NCBI GenBank assembly: GCA_018818505.1
Contig: JAHIRR010000189.1
Coordinates: 1-5,014, forward strand
Direction of reading: 5' to 3'
DNA length: 5,014 nucleotides
From: Candidatus Omnitrophota bacterium
Lineage (GTDB): Bacteria; Omnitrophota; Koll11; Gorgyraeales; Gorgyraeaceae
Below, piece by piece: positions 1 through 5,014 of the stretch (position 1 is the stretch's first letter; each line of letters starts with the position of its first letter). Below the pieces are notes generated by a model. The model saw only the letters and a list, made by a program, of their open reading frames with translations, was not told the origin of the DNA and ran no database searches. A program made the position numbers and the translations under genes.

Positions 1-425
1 GTCACACCTACTATGAATTTCCAGGCACAGATACCTTTAGCAGGGAATTCTACGGCAGCATAGGTTTCTTTCATATACCTTTATCGCCAGCCGTCACTTT
101 TTATTATGACCATGGTGACGAAAACCAAGGTGGGGCCGATGGTCAGTATATGACATTAGAGGCGTCACATAGTTTTGTATTAGAAGAGGACTTAGGTATT
201 AGTTTGGATTTAAGTGGAAGGCTGGGTTACAACAAAGAGTTATTTATTAATGGAGAAGGTGGAGATGGCCTTGTGAGCGCCGGGCTTACTATACCTTTAA
301 ATAAGGGTCTTACTTTTTCACCATGCATCAATTATGCAGTGCCGTTTGGGGACCTTGATGATCCAGCGGATGGCAACCAGAGAGATAGGTTTTATTACGG
401 CTTTAGTTTAGGTTGTAGCTTTTAA
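1..425 (+). CDS. Porin-like outer-membrane beta-barrel protein, C-terminal part (5' end outside window)
   Basis: An open frame enters from the left edge (first full codon at base 3) and gives 140 residues before TAA at 423-425. The ATG at 150 is internal, because the frame is open and similar in character upstream of it. The protein shows alternating polar and hydrophobic/aromatic residues in short strands (for example GSIGFFHIPLSPAVTFYYD), separated by Gly/Asp/Asn-rich turns. It ends in YYGFSLGCSF, with a terminal Phe and aromatic or hydrophobic residues at alternate positions, as in the C-terminal signal of outer-membrane barrels. The pattern resembles the TorF/Gcw_chp family of putative porins; that family call is from memory and only moderately sure. 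The stop lies 13 bases before amt, so the two are probably co-transcribed, suggesting (inference) a role in bringing ammonium or small nitrogen compounds across the outer membrane. The signal peptide, if any, lies outside the window. Confidence 0.72.
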   Translation, partial: HTYYEFPGTDTFSREFYGSIGFFHIPLSPAVTFYYDHGDENQGGADGQYMTLEASHSFVLEEDLGISLDLSGRLGYNKELFINGEGGDGLVSAGLTIPLNKGLTFSPCINYAVPFGDLDDPADGNQRDRFYYGFSLGCSF

Positions 426-433
426 AGGAGGTG
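424..433 (+). promoter_or_regulatory. Ribosome-binding site of amt, overlapping the upstream stop codon
   Basis: AAAGGAGGTG is a near-perfect Shine-Dalgarno sequence ending five bases before the ATG at 439. Its first two bases are the last two of the porin-like gene's TAA stop. This fixes the amt start and ties its translation closely to the upstream gene. Confidence 0.85.
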
Positions 434-438
434 CTAAG

Positions 439-1695
439 ATGGAGACTTTAAATCAGATCCGGGTAGGGCTGGATACAATGTGGGTACTTATTTCGGCGTT
501 TCTGGTGTTTTTTATGCAGGCAGGTTTTGGCATGGTAGAGGCTGGTTTTATCAGGGCCAAGAATACCTGTAATATATTGACTAAGAATTTTCTAGATTTT
601 TGTATGGCATCTTTGGGATTTTTTATGTTTGGATATGCCATAATGTTCGGGGCAGGCAATGGGTTTATGGGATTCAAAGGCTGGTTTTTGTTAGGCGCAG
701 AAAGCGGCGCAGACATACCTTTATATGCGTTCTGGCTTTTTCAGGCAGCGTTTTGCGGCGCAGCGGCAACTATTGTGGCTGGAGGCATGGCCGAACGCAT
801 GAAATTCCTCGCGTATTTATTATACTCCTTTATAATATCAGCTTTTATTTATCCTATTGTAGGTCATTGGATCTGGGGAGGAGGGTGGCTTTCTAAATTA
901 GGGTTCGCGGATTTTGCAGGCTCTACAGTGGTCCACGCACTCGGCGGCTTTGCAGCTTTAATAGGTACTATTATTTTGAAGCCAAGGATAGGCAAGTATG
1001 CCCCTGACCGAAAGCCGAATGCGATCGCTGGGCATTCTATCCCGTTGGCATCTCTCGGGGTGTTTATTTTATGGTTTGGGTGGTTTGGCTTTAATCCTGG
1101 TTCAACGTTGGGCGTTGGGAACGGTGACTTAATAGCAAGGATAGCCATAAATACAAACCTTGCCGCCGCAGCCGGAGGTATATTCGCTATGCTAACAGTA
1201 TGGAAGATGTTCGGGAAACCGGATCTGTCAATGGCTATGAACGGCGCGCTCGCAGGATTGGTCGCCATAACTGCGCCTTGCGCATTTGTAGAGCCGCTAG
1301 CCGCCATTATTATAGGAATGGTTGCGGGCATTATAGTCGTTTTAGGGGTGATTTTACTTGATAAGTTAAACATAGATGACCCTGTAGGAGCGGTGCCTGT
1401 GCATGGCTTGAATGGTATATGGGGGACTCTGGCAATAGGTCTTTTTGGAAAAGAGTCGCTCGGGCTTGCAAATAACGGATTGTTTTATGGTGGAGGCCTT
1501 GTACAGCTGGGCATACAGCTGTTGGGAGTTACCTCAGTGATAGCGTTTATTCTCCTGACAATGGGAGGGCTGTTTAAACTCGTTGACTCTACGATTGGTT
1601 TGCGTGTTTCAAGAGAAGAGGAACTAAGAGGCCTTGATATAGGAGAGCACGGCATGGAAGCTTACGCCGGCTTTCAGATATTTACTACAGAATAG
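439..1695 (+). CDS. amt: Ammonium channel/transporter (Amt/MEP/Rh family)
   Basis: This 418-residue inner-membrane channel passes ammonium into the cell. About eleven hydrophobic segments can be read, roughly at residues 13-33, 52-72, 97-116, 123-142, 162-180, 202-219, 237-254, 266-283, 287-306, 325-336 and 351-378, as expected for the family. The key pore residues of E. coli AmtB have clear equivalents: gate phenylalanines F105 and F218, W146, D158 in [10 protein letters not shown]222 in FNPGS, and the twin histidines H166 and H322 (VHGLNGIWG). The cytoplasmic tail keeps the family signature [19 protein letters not shown]. There is no obvious extra domain, truncation or cleaved signal peptide, and no key residue is missing. 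The gene lies between the porin-like gene and a P-II gene. The order is amt-glnK, the reverse of the glnK-amtB order common in proteobacteria. Channel activity is presumably blocked by the adjacent P-II protein when nitrogen is plentiful (family knowledge). Confidence 0.97.
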   Translation: METLNQIRVGLDTMWVLISAFLVFFMQAGFGMVEAGFIRAKNTCNILTKNFLDFCMASLGFFMFGYAIMFGAGNGFMGFKGWFLLGAESGADIPLYAFWLFQAAFCGAAATIVAGGMAERMKFLAYLLYSFIISAFIYPIVGHWIWGGGWLSKLGFADFAGSTVVHALGGFAALIGTIILKPRIGKYAPDRKPNAIAGHSIPLASLGVFILWFGWFGFNPGSTLGVGNGDLIARIAINTNLAAAAGGIFAMLTVWKMFGKPDLSMAMNGALAGLVAITAPCAFVEPLAAIIIGMVAGIIVVLGVILLDKLNIDDPVGAVPVHGLNGIWGTLAIGLFGKESLGLANNGLFYGGGLVQLGIQLLGVTSVIAFILLTMGGLFKLVDSTIGLRVSREEELRGLDIGEHGMEAYAGFQIFTTE

Positions 1696-1700
1696 GAGGT
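1694..1700 (+). promoter_or_regulatory. Ribosome-binding site of the P-II gene, overlapping the amt stop
   Basis: AGGAGGT lies five bases before the ATG at 1706, and its first two bases are the last two of the amt TAG stop (1693-1695). It fixes the P-II start and indicates that amt and the P-II gene share one transcript. Confidence 0.85.
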
Positions 1701-1705
1701 TAAAC

Positions 1706-2047
1706 ATGAAGCTCGTAATAGCAATGATACAACCGCATAAATTACCGGATGTAAAAAAGGCGCTGTTTGAAGCTAAGGTGTATAAGATGACAGTTTCAAA
1801 CGTCCTGGGATGTGGCCAGCAAAAAGGTTTCACAGAAACTTACAGAGGTGTTATCCAAGAGGTGAATCTATTGAAGAAAGTACGGCTTGATATAGCGGTA
1901 AACCAGGACTTTGTTGAGCCGACCATAAAGGCAATAATCAAAGGCGCAAAAACAGGAAATATAGGCGACGGCAAAATATTCGTGCTGGATCTACCTGAGT
2001 GCGTAAGAATCCGCACAGGCGAAAGAGGCGGAAAGGCAATAGGTTAA
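1706..2047 (+). CDS. glnK: P-II family nitrogen regulator (GlnK/GlnB type), lacking the T-loop tyrosine
   Basis: At 113 residues this is the normal P-II length. P-II is a trimeric cytoplasmic sensor of ATP/ADP and 2-oxoglutarate that binds and controls Amt, glutamine synthetase or other partners. Visible family marks are [10 protein letters not shown] (residues 39-48), [11 protein letters not shown] (83-93) and VRIRTGERG (100-108). Ligand-contact positions Gln39, Lys58, Lys90, Arg101 and Arg103 are present, but position 38 is Gln rather than the Arg of E. coli GlnB. In the T-loop, Arg47, which plugs the Amt pore in the known GlnK-AmtB complex, is kept. However, position 51, the uridylylated/adenylylated Tyr of many bacteria, is Gln (loop reads [14 protein letters not shown]), and position 49, the Ser phosphorylated in cyanobacteria, is Val. 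Covalent control by a GlnD-type enzyme at the usual site is therefore unlikely. Its position right after amt makes Amt the likeliest partner. The symbol is chosen from context; glnB would be equally defensible by sequence. Confidence 0.95.
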   Translation: MKLVIAMIQPHKLPDVKKALFEAKVYKMTVSNVLGCGQQKGFTETYRGVIQEVNLLKKVRLDIAVNQDFVEPTIKAIIKGAKTGNIGDGKIFVLDLPECVRIRTGERGGKAIG

Positions 2048-2090
2048 AAATTTAAGAAACAGGTTACCAAGAGCAGCTCGTTTTTACTTA

Positions 2091-2096
2091 TATAAA
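2091..2096 (+). promoter_or_regulatory. Possible -10 element of a glnA promoter (weak)
   Basis: TATAAA matches the sigma-70 -10 consensus at five of six positions in an AT-rich stretch. No good -35 box lies 16-18 bases upstream; the sequence there is close to CAAGAG. If it is real, transcription would start near 2103 and pass through the inverted repeat and the terminator hairpin before glnA. This is a guess based on one hexamer. Confidence 0.2.
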
Positions 2097-2125
2097 GTAG
2101 AGGCGCTGATTTTGTAAGCAGCAAA

Positions 2126-2140
2126 GCACAATGTTTGTGC
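2126..2140 (+). promoter_or_regulatory. 15-base inverted repeat resembling a Fis/NtrC-type operator
   Basis: GCACAATGTTTGTGC has perfect six-base arms, GCACAA and TTGTGC, around TGT. It fits the E. coli Fis core pattern: G at the first and C at the last base, pyrimidine-purine steps at bases 4-5 and 11-12, and an AT-rich centre (four of five bases). It also has the GCAC-N7-GTGC spacing of enterobacterial NtrC sites, though without the flanking Y/R bases of that consensus. It lies about 90 bases before glnA. A role as an operator for the gln genes is inference; as RNA it could also form a small hairpin. Confidence 0.45.
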
Positions 2141-2152
2141 AGATGGCATATT

Positions 2153-2200
2153 AAAACAAGGGTGTTTTAAGCCAGAAAGGCTAAAACACCCTTTTGTTTT
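2153..2200 (+). terminator. Intrinsic terminator after the amt-P-II genes (possibly an attenuator of glnA)
   Basis: The left arm AAGGGTGTTTTAAGCC (2158-2173) and right arm GGCTAAAACACCCTT (2179-2193) form a 15-base-pair stem with a single bulged A and the five-base loop AGAAA. A T-rich run, TTTTGTTTT (2192-2200), follows. The run AAAACAA before the stem (2153-2159) is T-rich on the other strand, so the structure could work in both directions. It should end most transcripts coming from amt and the P-II gene. Because it lies only 32 bases before glnA, it may also regulate glnA by read-through. Confidence 0.88.
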
Positions 2201-2231
2201 AAAGAGAATAAACCAAAAAAGGAGGAACAAA

Positions 2232-3563
2232 ATGGAAAAGAAGACAAAGCAGGACATTTTGAAGCTGGTAAAGGAAAATGATGTAAAATTCATACGCTTA
2301 TGGTTCACTGATATGCTGGGCCAAGTAAAGAGTTTCGCTATTACGGACAAAGAATTAAAAGGCGCTCTTGAGAATGGTATGGGATTTGATGGTTCGTCTA
2401 TAACGGGTTATCAGGATATAGAAGAATCTGATATGATTGCGATGCCTGATCCAGATACATTTGTAATACTTCCGTGGAGACCGTCTGAGAAAGCTGTTGC
2501 AAGAATGATATGCGATATTTTAACTCCTGACAGGAAGCCTTATGAAGGTGACCCACGTTATGTATTAAAAAGAGCGCTCAAAAGGGCAAAGAAAATGGGA
2601 TTTGATCATTACTATTTAGGACCTGAACTGGAGTATTTCTATTTTAAGACAGATAACGGCACAGAAACGCTTGATAAAGGAGGGTATTTTGACCTCACTA
2701 CACTTGATGTCGCGAGTGACCTTAGGCGAGAAACCGTATTTGCCCTTGAGAAGTTAGGTATAGATGTTGAATATTCTCACCATGAAGTAGCTCCGTCACA
2801 GCACGAAGTTGATATGCGCTATAAAGACGCGCTGGAGATGGCAGATAATGTAATAACCTACAGGGTTGTTGTAAAAGAGATCGCTAGTAAGTTTGGCGTG
2901 TACGCTACCTTTATGCCAAAGCCTATCTTTGGCCAGAACGGCTCAGGCATGCACACGCACCAGTCTCTATTTAAAGGAAGTAAAAACGCGTTCTTTGACG
3001 CAAAGGCAAATGATTATCTTTCAGATACAGCCCGTAAATATATAGCAGGCCTTTTAAGGCACTCAAAGGAGATATGTTCCATATTTGCGCAGACTACAAA
3101 CTCTTATAAGAGGTTAGTGCCTGGATACGAGGCGCCTGTATATATAGCGTGGAGCCGCAGGAACCGCTCAGCGCTTGTGAGAGTCCCGCTTTATCATCCT
3201 GGCCAGGAAAAGGCAACGCGTTGCGAGTTCAGAGCATGCGATCCAGCGTGCAACCCTTATCTCACATTCGCGGCAATGCTTCACGCCGGATTAGAAGGCA
3301 TAGAAAAAGGGTACAAGATACCGAAGCCAATGGAGCAGAATTTGTATCACTTAAGCGATGCTGAAAGAAAAGAAAAAGGCATTGAAACATTGCCAGACAG
3401 TCTTGGCCACGCGATTGCCATGACTGAAGAGAGTGCCCTTGTAAAAAAGGCGCTGGGCGAACATATCTTCACTAGGTTTATCGAGATAAAGAAGAAGGAG
3501 TGGGATGATTACAGGATCCAGGTCTCTCAATATGAACTTGATAAATACCTTTCTGTTGTATAG
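2232..3563 (+). CDS. glnA: Glutamine synthetase, class I-alpha type
   Basis: GlnA makes glutamine from glutamate, ammonia and ATP, acting as a cytoplasmic dodecamer. The 443-residue length matches the alpha subtype (Bacillus, Thermotoga, archaea) rather than the roughly 470-residue adenylylated beta subtype. Motifs in order are FDGSS (52-56), metal ligands in GPELEYF (E132, E134), HHEVAPSQHE (183-192), NGSGMHTHQS with catalytic His241, NSYKRLVPGYEAP with flap Glu300 (290-302), NRS (311-313) and EFRACDPACNPYL (332-344). The beta insertion is absent and the segment after NLYHLS reads like alpha enzymes (ERKEKGIETLPDSL), so control by a GlnE adenylyltransferase is unlikely. Residue 62 is Asp in YQDIEESDM, where the Bacillus subtilis enzyme has Arg62, a residue tied to glutamine feedback. 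The ATG is fixed by AAAGGAGGA at 2218-2226. The stop TAG overlaps the start of the Fis-like gene, and a terminator lies just upstream. Confidence 0.97.
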   Translation: MEKKTKQDILKLVKENDVKFIRLWFTDMLGQVKSFAITDKELKGALENGMGFDGSSITGYQDIEESDMIAMPDPDTFVILPWRPSEKAVARMICDILTPDRKPYEGDPRYVLKRALKRAKKMGFDHYYLGPELEYFYFKTDNGTETLDKGGYFDLTTLDVASDLRRETVFALEKLGIDVEYSHHEVAPSQHEVDMRYKDALEMADNVITYRVVVKEIASKFGVYATFMPKPIFGQNGSGMHTHQSLFKGSKNAFFDAKANDYLSDTARKYIAGLLRHSKEICSIFAQTTNSYKRLVPGYEAPVYIAWSRRNRSALVRVPLYHPGQEKATRCEFRACDPACNPYLTFAAMLHAGLEGIEKGYKIPKPMEQNLYHLSDAERKEKGIETLPDSLGHAIAMTEESALVKKALGEHIFTRFIEIKKKEWDDYRIQVSQYELDKYLSVV

Positions 3564-3778
3564 TGGTATCAGTAAAAATGAAATCCATGGATTGTTCTAA
3601 AAAATCAAGGTTTTATCGCAGTGTTATTGAGGCAACAGAGAAACCTCTGATCGAGAATACCCTGGAAAGGACTTACGGTAATCAGATCAAGGCCGCAGAA
3701 CTATTAGGCATCAACCGTAATACATTAAGGAGCAAAATAAGAAAGTTAGGCATAGAGGTCAATAGGTGGAAATATTGA
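3563..3778 (+). CDS. Small stand-alone Fis-type helix-turn-helix DNA-binding protein
   Basis: This protein has 71 residues from a GTG at 3563 or 66 from the ATG at 3578; neither start has a good Shine-Dalgarno. The GTG shares a base with the glnA stop (TAGTG), so translation may be coupled to glnA. Most of the protein is a Fis/HTH_8 domain like the C-terminus of NtrC. There is an acidic/hydrophobic helix (VIEATEKPLIENTLERTY, residues 21-38 from GTG), the turn GNQ, the helix KAAELLGI and the recognition helix NRNTLRSKIRKLGI (51-64). This closely tracks E. coli Fis ([20 protein letters not shown]), but the N-terminal beta-hairpin that Fis uses for recombinase contact is absent, as is any AAA+ or receiver domain. 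It likely dimerises and binds DNA. Its place between glnA and gltB suggests local control of nitrogen genes (inference); a general nucleoid role is the alternative. Confidence 0.85.
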   Translation: MVSVKMKSMDCSKKSRFYRSVIEATEKPLIENTLERTYGNQIKAAELLGINRNTLRSKIRKLGIEVNRWKY

Positions 3779-3794
3779 TACACGAGATTTTTTT

Positions 3795-3801
3795 AGAGGT
3801 G
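3795..3801 (+). promoter_or_regulatory. Ribosome-binding site of gltB
   Basis: AGAGGTG ends eight bases before the ATG at 3810 and supports that codon as the gltB start. The 31-base gap after the Fis-like gene contains no terminator, so gltB is probably transcribed with glnA. Confidence 0.65.
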
Positions 3802-3809
3802 AGTGATTA

Positions 3810-5014
3810 ATGTTTAGGCAATTTCCAGAAAAACAAGGACTTTATGACCCCAGGTTTGAGAAGGATTCCTGCGGGGTGGGTTTTGTGTGCAATGCAAAAG
3901 GAAAGAGGTCTAATCTTATAGTTAGGCAGGGCATAGAAGTATTGTATCGTTTGTCGCATCGCGGGGCAGTTGGCGCAGACCCAAAGACAGGAGATGGCGC
4001 AGGTATCCTGATCCAGATACCACACGAGTTTTTTAAAAAAGTTACCAAGGGGCCCAATATAGATTTGCCACAACCAGGCTCATACGGCACAGGGCTTATA
4101 TTTTTACCGCAGGATGACAAAGAGAGAGAATTTTGTAAAAATAGCTTTGAAGAGATTGTTAGAGAACAAGGCCAGGTTGTTTTAGGGTGGCGCGAAGTCC
4201 CTATTGATGATTCTGATATTGGAAAGACTGCCAAAGATACGAAGCCGGTTTTTGAGCAGATTTTTATAGGTAGCCATAAGACCGAAGGATTGGATTTCGA
4301 AAGAAAACTATATGTCATAAGAAAACAGGTTGAGAATGTTATACATGCTTCTAATTTAAAAGAAAAGAAGTCTTTTTATATCACTAATATCTCAAGCCGC
4401 ATGTTTTCTTATAAAGGTTTGCTTATGCCCAGTCAGCTGGAGAATTTTTTCCTCGACCTTAAAGATGAGAATATAAAAAGCGCCTTGTGTTTAGTACACT
4501 CGCGTTATTCGACCAATACGTTTCCTACATGGGATCTGGCGCAGCCTTTTAGATTTTTGGCTCATAATGGAGAGATCAATACCTTGCGCGGCAATGTAAA
4601 CTGGGTTAGCGCACGAGAACGACTCCTGACAAGCGAGCTATTCGGCACAGATATAGAAAAACTGAAACCGGTTATTGTTGAAGGAGGGAGTGATTCAGCG
4701 GCAATCGATAATTTTATTGAACTACTGGTGCTTTCAGGAAGGTCTATCGAACATGCAATGATGATGCTTATACCAGAGGCATGGGAACACAATAAGTTGA
4801 TAAAAAAAGAACTGAAAGATTTTTATAACTACCATGCATGTTTTATGGAGCCGTGGGACGGACCTGCCGCAATAGCGTTTACAGACGGGAAAAACATAGG
4901 AGCGATACTTGACAGAAACGGCTTACGTCCAGCGCGTTATATTGTGACGAAAAATGATTTTGTAGTAATGGCGTCCGAGGTTGGGGTACTTGATATAGAA
5001 CCAACGGATATCAA
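3810..5014 (+). CDS. gltB: Glutamate synthase large subunit, N-terminal glutaminase domain (3' end outside window)
   Basis: The frame is open from ATG 3810 to the window edge: 401 codons, about a quarter of a usual 1,500-residue GltB. The enzyme converts glutamine plus 2-oxoglutarate into two glutamates. This part is the class II glutamine amidotransferase domain, which releases ammonia from glutamine. Cys21, in YDPRFEKDSCGVGF, is the expected nucleophile, normally exposed by removal of a short propeptide (here residues 1-20). Further family motifs are LSHRGAVGADPKTGDGAGI (48-66), HSRYSTNTFPTWDLAQPFR (230-248), AHNGEINTLRGN (251-262), EGGSDSAAIDN (291-301), MEPWDGPAA (346-354) and LDRNGLRPARY (367-377). 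No frameshift is visible. The FMN-binding synthase domain, the iron-sulfur cluster and the glutamate synthase C-terminal domain would lie beyond the edge, so NADPH versus ferredoxin dependence and the presence of gltD cannot be judged. Together with glnA this completes the GS-GOGAT cycle. Confidence 0.96.
   Translation, partial: MFRQFPEKQGLYDPRFEKDSCGVGFVCNAKGKRSNLIVRQGIEVLYRLSHRGAVGADPKTGDGAGILIQIPHEFFKKVTKGPNIDLPQPGSYGTGLIFLPQDDKEREFCKNSFEEIVREQGQVVLGWREVPIDDSDIGKTAKDTKPVFEQIFIGSHKTEGLDFERKLYVIRKQVENVIHASNLKEKKSFYITNISSRMFSYKGLLMPSQLENFFLDLKDENIKSALCLVHSRYSTNTFPTWDLAQPFRFLAHNGEINTLRGNVNWVSARERLLTSELFGTDIEKLKPVIVEGGSDSAAIDNFIELLVLSGRSIEHAMMMLIPEAWEHNKLIKKELKDFYNYHACFMEPWDGPAAIAFTDGKNIGAILDRNGLRPARYIVTKNDFVVMASEVGVLDIEPTDI

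Larger units (their letters stand above)
2048..2231 (+). other. Regulatory intergenic region between the P-II gene and glnA
   Basis: This 184-base gap is the only long non-coding stretch of the window. From left to right it holds an AT-rich part with a weak -10-like TATAAA (2091-2096), a perfect inverted repeat (2126-2140), an intrinsic terminator (2153-2200), and the strong glnA Shine-Dalgarno (AAAGGAGGA, 2218-2226). I see no convincing protein-coding frame. I also see no match to the cyanobacterial glutamine riboswitch or to a T-box leader. Confidence 0.7.

Noticed and set aside
150..425. A separate 91-residue gene starting at ATG 150
   Set aside because: The same frame is open to the left edge with the same beta-barrel character, and no Shine-Dalgarno precedes the ATG, so it is the tail of a longer gene.
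864..1373. 169-codon open frame on the minus strand inside amt
   Set aside because: It lies wholly within a clear amt gene, has a composition typical of an antisense shadow, and resembles no protein family.
2068..2083. GAGCAGCTC followed by a T-run as a second terminator after the P-II gene
   Set aside because: The arms are four bases around a single base, too short and with too small a loop to form a stable hairpin.
2144..2159. TGGCAT at 2144 as the -24 box of a sigma-54 promoter just after the NtrC-like repeat
   Set aside because: The -24 part fits TGGCAY, but the -12 position reads AACA instead of TTGC, with no GC at the required spacing. A sigma-54 promoter is therefore not supported here.
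2048..2200. Glutamine riboswitch or T-box leader before glnA
   Set aside because: I could not find the conserved core bases of either class, and no upstream segment clearly competes with the terminator stem.
3369..3420. Tyr372 in NLYHLS as a GlnE adenylylation site
   Set aside because: The Tyr is also present in alpha-type enzymes such as that of B. subtilis (NIYVMS), which are not adenylylated, and the sequence that follows is alpha-like.
3842..4318. 158-codon open frame on the minus strand opposite gltB
   Set aside because: The plus strand encodes unmistakable GltB motifs throughout this stretch, and the minus frame shows no domain or ribosome-binding site.

Overview
The window is a compact, one-strand nitrogen-assimilation locus from what looks like a Gram-negative (diderm) bacterium of moderate GC content. 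An outer-membrane beta-barrel gene shows there is an outer membrane. The combination of an alpha-type glutamine synthetase, a P-II protein without the uridylylation tyrosine, and a free-standing small Fis-like protein does not fit a typical enterobacterial Ntr system. An uncultured lineage such as Omnitrophota or another PVC/FCB-side phylum is a reasonable guess, but the sequence alone does not prove it.

Layout, all on the + strand: (1) 1-425, the 3' end of a porin-like outer-membrane beta-barrel gene; (2) 439-1695, amt, an ammonium channel, whose ribosome-binding site overlaps the previous stop; (3) 1706-2047, a glnK/glnB-type P-II regulator, again with its Shine-Dalgarno overlapping the previous stop; (4) 2048-2231, the only sizeable non-coding gap (184 bases), holding a 15-base perfect inverted repeat that resembles Fis and NtrC binding sites and a strong intrinsic terminator hairpin; (5) 2232-3563, glnA, a class I-alpha glutamine synthetase; (6) 3563-3778, a 66-71 residue Fis-type helix-turn-helix protein starting on the glnA stop codon; (7) 3810-5014, the first 401 codons of gltB (glutamate synthase large subunit), cut by the window edge.

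Read together, the genes cover passage across the outer membrane (inferred), ammonium passage through the inner membrane (Amt), its gating by P-II, capture into glutamine (GlnA) and conversion to glutamate (GltB), with a possible local DNA-binding regulator between the last two. The least ordinary points are the regulatory ones. The P-II T-loop has no Tyr51, the synthetase has Asp where the Bacillus enzyme has the feedback residue Arg62, and glnA has little room for a promoter after the terminator. The Fis-like protein also sits near a site that fits the Fis core pattern. I see no mobile element, CRISPR array, tRNA or rRNA. The core genes are well-known families, so any novelty lies in the control layer.
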